A stretch of 19,272 nt of DNA, taken from contig JAYVJC010000035.1 of NCBI GenBank assembly GCA_043769645.1, forward strand, positions 1-19,272. Reading direction: 5' to 3'. The position numbers were made by a program, and so were the translations under genes. A model generated the notes under the pieces. That model was not told the DNA's origin, did not search any database, and was given only the letters and a program-made list of their open reading frames with translations. This document shows positions 9,568 to 16,431 of this stretch, piece by piece (positions within the stretch are counted from its first letter, which is position 1; each line of letters starts with the position of its first letter). Origin of the DNA: JAYUDN01 sp043769645 (GTDB taxonomy: Bacteria; Patescibacteriota; Gracilibacteria; BD1-5; UBA2023).

Positions 9568-10578
9568 ATGAGCCAACACCCTGAAATCCAGTACCTCGAA
9601 CTCGGTCGAGATCTGATTGAAAATGGTATCTATAACAAAGACCTCGGAAGTGGAGACGTCACGTATAGTTTCTTCGGACGACAGTTCCGATTTGATTTTG
9701 CTGATGGATTTCCCCTCCTCACGACCAAACGTGTATACTGGAAATGAGTCATCACTGAGCTTCTCTGGTTTCTGCGAGGGGATTCGAATATTCGATTCCT
9801 CGTCGAGAATAATGTCCATATCTGGGATGATTACCCGTACTATATCTACAACAATAAGCTCAAGAGACAAGAGAAAGAAAGCTTCCCCTTGAAAAAGGGG
9901 GATGAGGGGATTCTGGAGCCTCTTACGAAAGAAGCATTTATTCAGAAAATCCTCGAAGATGCAGAGTTTGCTAAACTCCATGGCGAACTCCCGAAGATAT
10001 ATGGTGAGCTCTGGAGGCGTTGGCCGACGAAGACCCCTGGTCGCACGATTGATCAGATTAGTTGGATTCTCGAAGAACTCAAGACCGATCCCTACGCTCG
10101 TAACTGTTGTCTCACTGCCTGGAATCCTGAGTACCTCTACTCGATGGCGCTTCCTGATGAAGCCTCTCGATATCCGATCTGCCATGGATTCTCCCAGTAC
10201 TCAATAAAAGATGGAAAACTATATGGTCAGCTCTATCAGCGTTCGGCAGACCTCTTTCTCGGCGTCCCGTTCAATATCGCTTCCTACTCTCTCCTTATCC
10301 ATATTTTTGCGCACCTTCTCGGCGTCGAACCGGGTGGATTTGTACATACCTTCGGGGATGTCCATATCTATGAGAATCATATCGACCAGATGAAAGAGCA
10401 AATGGCCCGCGAGCCACGAAACTTCCCGAAAATTACCATAGATCCGAGTCTCAAGTCTATCGATGAACTCGACTTTCACCATATCATCCTCGAAGACTAC
10501 GACCCACATCCTCCGATCAAAGCGATAATGGCAGTTGTAGGTGGGATGGTCGGGAGGGATAATGAGGAAAATGAATAA
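9568..10578 (+). CDS. thyA: Thymidylate synthase
   Basis: 336 residues. Converts dUMP to dTMP using methylenetetrahydrofolate. The catalytic Cys205 lies in YPICHGFSQY, followed by the signature LYQRSADLFLGVPFNIASY. The TGA at 9745 gives Gly in TTKRVYWKGVITELLWFLRG, where human thymidylate synthase also has Gly: strong support for UGA=Gly. It has a long loop (about residues 95-140), as in the Lactobacillus-type enzyme; part of the loop DNA is a palindromic repeat. The normal family C-terminus (YDPHPxIKAxxAV) is followed by 13 extra residues (VGGMVGRDNEENE), the last few encoded in an AATGAAT repeat. Because the C-terminal residue normally closes the active site, this tail is odd. It is probably in an operon with the TauE pair. 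Confidence 0.95.
9884..9914. repeat. Palindromic element (half copy) inside thyA
   Basis: TCCCCTT (9884-9890) pairs with AAGGGGGA (9895-9902) around a 4-nt loop and is followed by GAGGGGATT. Reverse-complemented it reads AATCCCC..CCCCCTTT..AAGGGG, the same layout as the element in tmk. It encodes the SFPLKKGDEGI stretch. Confidence 0.6.
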
Positions 10579-10590
10579 TGAATAATGAAG
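10570..10590. repeat. AATGAAT repeat, short copy at the thyA stop codon
   Basis: Two perfect AATGAAT units and a third decayed one (AATGAAG). The thyA stop codon TAA (10576-10578) lies inside the array. Confidence 0.85.
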
Positions 10591-10631
10591 AATACGTTTA
10601 AGATAATTTATGCTAATCAATACCATTCTTT

Positions 10632-10871
10632 ATGGGAATACATTTGGTGCATCTTTCAGAATTCACATGACCTCAAGTTAAATCCTGGTTAAGAGAAAAT
10701 GGGTTTATTACACATTCAAAATGAAAAGAAATTATTGATTATAGGACTTTCAAAGAGTCTCACGGGGTTGATGGAAGAATTCTGAGGAAATTCTTAGATA
10801 ATGGTTCTGAGGCAGACGTTTCTACGGATATACGTAAGAAAATTGCACATCTTCTCGGTTTATGACGATAA
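10632..10871 (+). CDS. Small possible DNA-binding protein, 79 residues
   Basis: Opens at ATG 10632, after an in-frame TAA at 10614, and ends at TAA. Three TGA codons are read as Gly, one of them the penultimate codon, so it is hidden under the standard code. It has two possible helix-turn-helix-like stretches: FTGPQVKSWLRENGFI, then DYRTFKESHGVDGRILRKFL with the tail VSTDIRKKIAHLLGLG, which resembles the last helices of XRE-type domains. It ends 3 bp before the deoxyribosyltransferase-like gene, so the two form a pair, and it may regulate that pair. Family assignment is uncertain. Confidence 0.6.
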
Positions 10872-10874
10872 TCT

Positions 10875-11252
10875 ATGCGAATCTATATCTCTCATGCTCA
10901 AAATTCGGATTTTCTGGAAGATCTCTATATTCCGATTCGGGAAAGCAAACTCTCGAAAGAGCATACATTTATTCTTCCGCATGATGAAAGTGGAGAGGGT
11001 ATAGACTTTATCTCTGAAGTAAAAAATATTGATATACTGATCGCCGAGTTTTCCACTCCAGCGACGGGTCTCGGGATCGAGCTCGGGATCGCTTTTTCTG
11101 CAGGCGTTCCCATCGTCTGTATCTATCAGAAGTGAGTGAAGATATCTTCCTCCCTCCATCGAATTACAGATAGAGTGGTTGAATATTCGGATAAAGCAGA
11201 TATGATAGAGAAGATAGAAATGGAAATAGTATTACATCAAAAAAATTCCTAA
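10875..11252 (+). CDS. Nucleoside 2-deoxyribosyltransferase-like protein
   Basis: 125 residues, TAA stop, one TGA (11133) read as Gly. The fold signature is clear: MRIYISHAQN at the start, an acidic strand (NIDILIAEFS), then TPATGLGIELGIAFSAGVPIVCIY, where Glu69 matches the catalytic Glu of NDT-like enzymes. Family members move deoxyribose between bases or hydrolyse deoxynucleotides, for example DNPH1-type dNMP hydrolases. Which activity applies is unknown. It fits the pyrimidine deoxynucleotide theme of the window, following thyA. It starts 3 bp after a small putative DNA-binding protein. No Shine-Dalgarno is present. Confidence 0.75.
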
Positions 11253-11294
11253 ACTATTCATACAACCATATATTATTTACCAATTTGTCCACCT

Positions 11295-11972
11295 ATGAAC
11301 CAGATAGAAATCGAAGTCAAAGTCCTCCTCCAGAGTGAGGCAAATGCTGAAAAATTTATGACGACACTTCGATCGCGATGAGAAGTGAAAATGATCGGGA
11401 AGAATTCTCAGCTCAACCACTACTTCAACGGCGGGGATTTCTCGAAGATGGTCGAGCAGTTTCGAGATGCACTCTCCGAGGCAGATCTCGCGAAACTCGA
11501 GCATATTATACAGATAGGGAAGTCCTTCTCCGTTCGCACTCGACAGGCGGATGAACGGGTGATTTTTGTTATCAAAGCATCGATTGATGAGACCAATAGT
11601 ATCAATGGGACGGGGCGTATCGAGTTCGAGGCGGATGTCAGTATGTCTATCGATGAACTCGATGCCAGACTCCTCGCCTCGGGATGCGTCTATGCTTCGA
11701 AGTGGTCTCGATACCGTGAGGAGTATAGCTACAAAGACTATACCATATGCCTCGATAAAAATAGTGGATATGGGTACCTCGTCGAGTTCGAACGTGTCGT
11801 TTCTGATAGTTCTGAGCTTGATATGATCAAGGCAGAGATACGAACCGAGATAGAATCCCTTGGATTTCATGAGCTTTCCCAAGATCGAGTCAATCGCATG
11901 TATCAGTTCTACTGTCAGCACTGGCCCGAGTACTACGGAGCGAGTGAATTCAAGTATTTTACTGTTGAATAG
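11295..11972 (+). CDS. CYTH-domain protein (triphosphatase / class IV adenylate cyclase-like)
   Basis: 225 residues, TAG stop, one TGA (11379) read as Gly. The N-terminal ExExK motif is Glu5-Glu7-Lys9 (MNQIEIEVKV), which binds metal and triphosphate in the CYTH tunnel fold. Later come the Arg/Lys-bearing strands (FSVRTRQ, VIFVIKAS, RIEFE) and YTICLDKNSGYGYLVEFE, typical of the domain's second half. Known members hydrolyse inorganic triphosphate or thiamine triphosphate, or make cAMP. The sequence does not decide which. It lies 42 bp after the NDT-like gene. Confidence 0.85.
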
Positions 11973-12048
11973 TGACGAATATTATATTTTTTAAGTATAT
12001 AGTCAGAAGATAAAAATTCTCCACAGTTTCTTATAATTCTTTTTTATA

Positions 12049-12789
12049 ATGATAGAAGTCTCTATATTCCTCATAGCGCTCGCTTCTTCTTTTATCGGAC
12101 TTCTCATTCCTGGAGTGGCGTCAGCCCTTTCGGTGAGTACGTTAATCCTCATGGGGATACCGATACAACTTGCTAAAGCGATATACCAGATCGGAAACCT
12201 CGGGATCAATCTCTGAGCGCTCCTGCCCCTTCTCCGGACTCAAAAACTCAGATGAGATCTTATCATCCCCCTCTCGTTTCTTGCCCTCGTGGGATGATTT
12301 CTATGAGGAAAAATCCTCGTAGATATTTCTCCGGAAGTGTTACTCAAACTGACGGGATGATTTATGATAGTTCTCCTATTGGTGAATATACTTATACCAT
12401 CTCTCTGACTTATCACCTCGGAGGTTTCTAAAAAACGAAAATTTACAGGATTCTTCGGTTACTTTGTCTTAAACATCCTCTACTCGGTTCTCCCGATGGG
12501 GACGGGAATATTATTCCAGTTTCTTCATACGTTTTTTTTTCGAGTGACGAATCTCCAGGCTCGACTGATGGGATGTTTTCTCACTACACCATTTGTCGTA
12601 TGATTCATTTTTCCATTGATCCAAAGTGGAGTGTATGATATCAGGTATATGATTATATTTTCCATAGGAGGATATATCGGTGGATTTATAGGAGCGAAAA
12701 GTGGGATAAAGCTAGGAAACACCTGGCTCAAAAAGATACTTATAGGTTGGCTATTTCTTCTCGGGATATATTTCCTTTTATTCGCTTAA
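12049..12789 (+). CDS. TauE/SafE-like membrane transporter, copy 3 (divergent)
   Basis: 246 residues with about eight hydrophobic segments. Recognisable family pieces are ASSFIGLLIPGVASALSVST, YQIGNLGINLGALLP and GGYIGGFIGAKSG, in the same places as in copies 1 and 2 but far more diverged. Seven TGA codons are read as Gly; the one in GINLGALLP sits where the other copies have the GGI/GGIY glycines. It lies 7 bp ahead of tmk and heads a run of five closely spaced genes. Substrate unknown. Confidence 0.8.
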
Positions 12790-12796
12790 ATCCCCT

Positions 12797-13495
12797 ATGT
12801 ATATAGTCTTCGAAGGCATCGTCGGGAGTGGGAAAACTACACAGGTAAAGAAACTTGGGGAGTATCTTTCTAGTACCCCCTTTGTAAATGGGGCTAGGGT
12901 GGATTTAGGATCCGATCAGAATTCTACAGAATCTAAATCCTCCGTCCTATCGGGCACCTCCTTTCAAAAGGAGGTTTTACTCATTCGGGAGCCTGGATCG
13001 ACACCGATTGCTGAGGATATCCGTCATCTCGCTCAAGGGAAAACCTGGGAAAGCGAAACCATGCATCCGCTTACGAACGCGTACCTCTTTGCGGCTGCTC
13101 GAGCTCAGACCATAGATACCGTCATCAAACCAGCATTGAAAACGGGGAAAATTGTTATTTCAGATCGATCCTTTCTCTCATCCTGTGCGATCCAGTGAGT
13201 AGCCCAGTGACTCGGGGTGGAGAGAGTACTAGCTATCAATACTGAAGCTATTGGTTCCACTCTGCCTGATCTCGTTTTCTATCTCGAAATCGATATCGAT
13301 CTCGCCCTTTCTCGAACCTCAGATTGAGAAGGGGATAAATTCGAATGAGAAGGGAAGGCATTTTATGAAAAAATTACTGAGGGATACAATATGTGTGAAC
13401 AGTTGTGAATTATGAGAAATCGTTTTATGAGAATCGATGCCAATGGGAGTGCAGATGAAGTTTTTGAGAAGATTTTAGAAAAGCTCAATATATAA
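12797..13495 (+). CDS. tmk: Thymidylate kinase
   Basis: 232 residues. Phosphorylates dTMP to dTDP. The P-loop is FEGIVGSGKTTQ (residues 5-16), then LLIREPGSTPIAEDIR, the DRS-type motif VISDRSFLSSCAIQG and a Gly/Glu-rich lid region. TGA at 13196 encodes the Gly of SSCAIQG, equivalent to the conserved Gly of SSLAYQG in other kinases; others occur at 13208, 13322, 13340 and 13406. Residues of about 27-60, between the first helix and the strand carrying REPG, have no counterpart in ordinary thymidylate kinases and are encoded by a palindromic element of 99 bp, which keeps frame. The protein is therefore longer than the usual length of about 205-210. It starts 7 bp after the TauE-like gene. Confidence 0.92.
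12876..12974. repeat. Palindromic element inserted in frame in tmk
   Basis: Ninety-nine bp made of three hairpins. The first is CCCCCTTT/AAAtGGGG at 12876-12893. The second is an outer pairing of TAGGGTGGATTTAG (12895-12908) with TCTAAATCCTCC (12932-12943). The third is a perfect 8-bp stem, CCTCCTTT (12957-12964) with AAAGGAGG (12967-12974). Its right third closely matches 15188-15234 upstream of the exonuclease gene. Confidence 0.85.
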
Positions 13496-13499
13496 AAAT

Positions 13500-14123
13500 A
13501 TGGCATTTTTACAGTCACATACCTTTGCTATCATTGCTTCCCTAATTGCGCTCGGAGTTGAAGGAAGGTATATCTACAGTATCATCCGGAGAAAAACGAT
13601 ACCAAACTTTACTGGGTGGTTTATCATAGCCCTTTCTATGACATTCGTATTTTTCTCGGGTAGAGCTTGAGGTGCTGGTTCTACGATCTGGCTCATAGGG
13701 ACTCTCGCAATACTCCATTCTATTGAAGCGCTCCTTGCGTTATTTTATGGATACTTTCGCATCACTTTTTTAGAAAAATGATTCATCATCCTAGCCCTTC
13801 TCTCCTTGCTAGTCTGGTATATAGTCGAGGATGCTCTTTATACTATCATTATCAATACACTTATCGATAGTTTCGGTATGGTTTCTATCGCTTATAAACT
13901 CTTTCGTTTTCCTGAGACAGAAGATTCGATTGCTTGGTGAGTATCTGTTCTTATGTACGGTATCGATATCCTTGCCGTTACCGATTGGAACATAGCAAAT
14001 GCACTCTTTATCTCGGTAAATTTTATCGAGTGTTTTATCATCTTTATTCTCACATTTCGGCATCGCAAATTTCTCCAGATCCTCCAGCTTCTCCTTTCAC
14101 AATACTTTCATATTAAACTCTAG
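13500..14123 (+). CDS. Integral membrane protein, about seven helices, function unknown
   Basis: 207 residues, TAG stop, three TGA codons (13668, 13779, 13938) read as Gly. It is hydrophobic throughout, with a short basic loop YIYSIIRRKTIPNFTGWFI after the first helix. That loop, with the following GAGSTIWLIG, resembles, from memory, a family of about 200-residue membrane proteins common in Patescibacteria (pattern RxKTxPxxxxWxxW); I cannot name a domain. It lies 4 bp after tmk and 3 bp before the NUDIX gene, so it is probably cotranscribed. Confidence 0.75.
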
Positions 14124-14126
14124 ATT

Positions 14127-14672
14127 ATGTCACTTTCTTCCATCATCCGTGCGCTTCATACACATGCGACTCGATATTCTCAAGAAAAAAAGGCTGCACT
14201 TGAGATAATTTCTTGGATAGAAAAACATGGAAACTTTGCCTTCGTGAAAGATAACCTCGAGGGTCATATTACTGGTTCTATGATGATTACCAATCCTGAA
14301 CGCACCAAGGTGCTCCTGATGCTCCATAAGAAGTTTCAGCGTTGGCAGCAGTTCGGTGGACATTGTGATGGGGAGATAGATGTAAGAAGTGTGGCGATCC
14401 GTGAATTCCATGAAGAGTCAGGTATCGATCGCCAACCAGAAATCATATGAGATATATTCCTTGTCGACGTCCACGCGATATCTCGCGATGCGAAGGGAAG
14501 ACCACCACACTTTCACTTTGATATTATGTATCTCGGAGTTATACCAGAAGATACACCATTTACGCGACAAGAATCTGAAGTCGATGATATTCGTTGGTTT
14601 GATAGAGAGTGAATCGAATGACTTATAGAGGAGGATATGCTCTGGCGAATAGAGAAAATTCCATCCACTTAA
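14127..14672 (+). CDS. NUDIX hydrolase
   Basis: 181 residues, TAA stop. The Nudix box runs GGHCDGE...AIREFHEESGI (residues 77-100), with the metal-binding REFHEE at 92-97. The box is slightly atypical: counting from the second Gly, the usual first Glu position holds Ile84 and Glu83 is one place earlier. TGA at 14448, 14610 and 14619 are read as Gly. Typical substrates are nucleoside diphosphates linked to another group, or oxidised nucleotides; the C-terminal part (PPHFHFDIMYLGVI, then EVDDIRWFD) matches the larger Nudix group that acts in this way. It sits 3 bp after the membrane protein gene and 10 bp before a HIT-family gene. Confidence 0.88.
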
Positions 14673-14682
14673 CTTTCTTTTT

Positions 14683-15120
14683 ATGAACAGAAGCGAAGAC
14701 CGCAAGGCTTACGATGCCAAAACTCGAATAAAAATCCTGGGGCGTGATGAGTGCCCTTTTTGTGATGTAGACGCTCAGGCAGATCATACTCTATGGAAAG
14801 GGAAATATTGGTATATCCTACATAACCTCTATCCCTACTCTGGCGATGAGAAGCATCTCATGGTGGTACCATACTTGCATAAAACATTTGCTACTGAACT
14901 CACAAATGATGAGATCGGAGAATTCGTTGAAATATATCAGTTTATGAAGATATACTATGGCGAGACTGAGTACTTCTCCTGTACGAGAGAGACCATGGGG
15001 AATCGAAGTGTTGAACACTACCATACCCACTATATCCCGGGAAAACTTGAGGGGAAATACCTCCGAAAGATGCTCGAACTTCAGTGATTTCCTATTGAGG
15101 AAGACCTGACTATAGAATAG
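14683..15120 (+). CDS. HIT-family protein (nucleotide hydrolase/transferase-like)
   Basis: 145 residues, TAG stop, one TGA (15085) read as Gly. The histidine triad is H112-Y-H114-T-H116-Y (EHYHTHYIPG); the family hydrolyses or transfers nucleotidyl groups. An N-terminal CPFC pair (Cys24, Cys27) may bind zinc, as in several HIT proteins. HLMVVPYLHKTF is the usual strand-helix before the triad. It is the last gene of the five-gene run; a 118-bp gap with repeat-derived hairpins separates it from the exonuclease gene. Confidence 0.85.
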
Positions 15121-15187
15121 ATTTGGAGTTCAGGAAATGCTCAATATGATATCATGTATCAAAGGTAATTTATCTATGATCGGAGAA

Positions 15188-15234
15188 AATCCTTAGTCCC
15201 TTGTATTTGGGACAGCTCCTTTCAGAATGGAGCT
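15188..15234. repeat. Palindromic element (half copy) before the exonuclease gene
   Basis: Two hairpins stand back to back: GTCCC/GGGAC (15196-15200, 15209-15213) and AGCTCC/GGAGCT (15214-15219, 15229-15234), preceded by AAATCC. CTCCTTTCA at 15216-15224 equals 12958-12966 in the tmk element, and the surrounding layout matches too. Confidence 0.75.
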
Positions 15235-15241
15235 TATAATG
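15214..15241 (+). promoter_or_regulatory. Shine-Dalgarno buried in a hairpin at the exonuclease start
   Basis: GGAG at 15229-15232 lies 6 nt before the ATG at 15239. It is the 3' arm of the perfect AGCTCC/GGAGCT stem, so folding of the mRNA would hide the binding site. This is the only clear Shine-Dalgarno seen before any gene here. It may make translation depend on temperature or on ribosome movement; that is inference. Confidence 0.5.
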
Positions 15242-16429
15242 AAAAATTTCTTTATCATCGATGTGTACAATCTGATATATCGGATGTTTTATGCGATTCC
15301 GGAGATGCATACGCCAGATGGAAAACCTATCAATGCCGTCTTCTGAGTAGCGAAGTTTCTCAGATCCCTCTGGGAAAATGGGGAAACGCATCATCTCGTG
15401 ATTACGACCGATGGTCCTGGGGAAAATGTGCGACACCGACTCTTTGCCGAGTACAAAGGAACCCGAGATCGTATGCCGGATAATCTCAGATCTCAGATTC
15501 CCGAGGTATTCAAGCTCTTTGAAGCATTACATATTCCCGTTCTTGAAAAGGAAGGGTATGAAGCGGATGACCTCATCGGGTCGATGGTATATCACATAAA
15601 AAATCAGGATAAAAATGGGGTCGACTGGTCGAATTTCCAGGCCGTGATTATCTCTTCGGATAAGGATCTCTGCCAGTTCGTCGAGGATGGAAAGGTACAT
15701 ATCTATGATGCGATGAAGCAGAAATTCCTCCGTCGCGCCGATGTCATCGAGAAATTCTTAGTACCTCCAGAACAGGTGGTCGATTATCTCGCGATTGTCG
15801 GGGACACCTCAGACAATATTCCTGGGATTATGGGATTCGGTCCGAAGAAGGCCGAGGATCTCCTCTCTCGATTCGGAAGTCTCGCAGGCATCTATGATCA
15901 CCTCGATGATATCACGGAGAAGCTCAGAAATACGCTTATTGAACAAAGAGAAAATGCTTTCCTCTCCTACGAGCTTGCTTCCATCTATACGGATCTTCCG
16001 ATTGATTTCGATCTTGCGAGTTCTGAGTTTTCGAACTCGGTTTTCTGGAACGATGAACTGATTGCTCTATTTCAGACTTTTGGATTCAAGTCACTTCTCC
16101 CGACCCAGTACCAAGCGGTCGTCAAGAAATATGAAACTCGCGAAGCTCGTGAAGTTGACTCCCTCGAAAAGATAAGTGAATTTATGAAAGAAGTGGCCAA
16201 GCAGAAAGAAGTGATACTCACCACCGATCAATCACATATTTACGTTTCTCTCAATACAATTAACTACCATATCGAACCTGCAAAAGTAGATATAGTCTCA
16301 TTCATTCAGTTCCTAGAAACGAGTGATATCCTCGTGGTTGGATATGATGTGAAGGAAGATCTCAAACGTATTTTCCGATATAAAAATCCCCTCCAAACCG
16401 AAGTGGAGGGGCAGGGGAGATTGTTTTAG
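15239..16429 (+). CDS. DNA polymerase I-like 5'-3' exonuclease, truncated (no polymerase domain)
   Basis: 396 residues, TAG stop, one TGA (15344) read as Gly in the NAVFGVAKFL segment, where PolA has Gly. Residues 1-250 are a complete 5'-3' exonuclease: MKNFFIIDVYNLIYR, the ITTDGPG and YKGTRDRMPDNL region, EADDLIGSM and IISSDKDLCQ metal sites, and the helix-hairpin-helix GDTSDNIPGIMGFGPKKAEDLL. It removes 5' flaps and RNA primers. Residues of about 300-385 look like the start of the degenerate 3'-5' exonuclease domain of PolA (ILVVGYDVKEDLKRIF) but stop abruptly. The last 14 or so residues (NPLQTEVEGQGRLF) come from a palindromic repeat. The polymerase domain is absent; the next gene is convergent and ends 3 bp away. 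It is either a truncated polA or a standalone nuclease. Confidence 0.85.
16385..16421. repeat. Palindromic element (half copy) at the exonuclease gene's 3' end
   Basis: CCCCTCC (16388-16394) pairs perfectly with GGAGGGG (16405-16411). The outer AAATCCCC also partly pairs with GGGGAGATT. The layout (GC stem, then CAGGGGAGATT) follows the left third of the tmk element. The stop codon is 6 bp beyond. Confidence 0.7.
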
Positions 16430-16431
16430 TA

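Noticed and set aside
9745..9747. UGA as tryptophan or selenocysteine
   Set aside because: Normal TGG is used for conserved Trp in the same proteins, and the TGA positions are Gly in relatives or paralogues; no SECIS-like context is evident.
9547..10185. 212-residue open frame on the minus strand
   Set aside because: Antisense to thyA, which carries all the family motifs.
11277..11921. 214-residue open frame on the minus strand
   Set aside because: It is the antisense shadow of the CYTH gene, whose ExExK motif and domain pattern are clear on the plus strand.
8101..14630. Frameshifts or pseudogenes at each TGA
   Set aside because: The reading frame continues unchanged after every TGA with intact conserved motifs, and TGA aligns with Gly; degradation would also give TAA, TAG and indels.
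15235..15240. TATAAT as a -10 box for the exonuclease gene
   Set aside because: It overlaps the start codon, so transcription from it would begin inside the gene.
16385..16421. Intrinsic terminator at the exonuclease gene end
   Set aside because: The stem lies inside the coding frame and is followed by CAGGGGAGATTG rather than a T-tract; relation to the repeat family explains it better.
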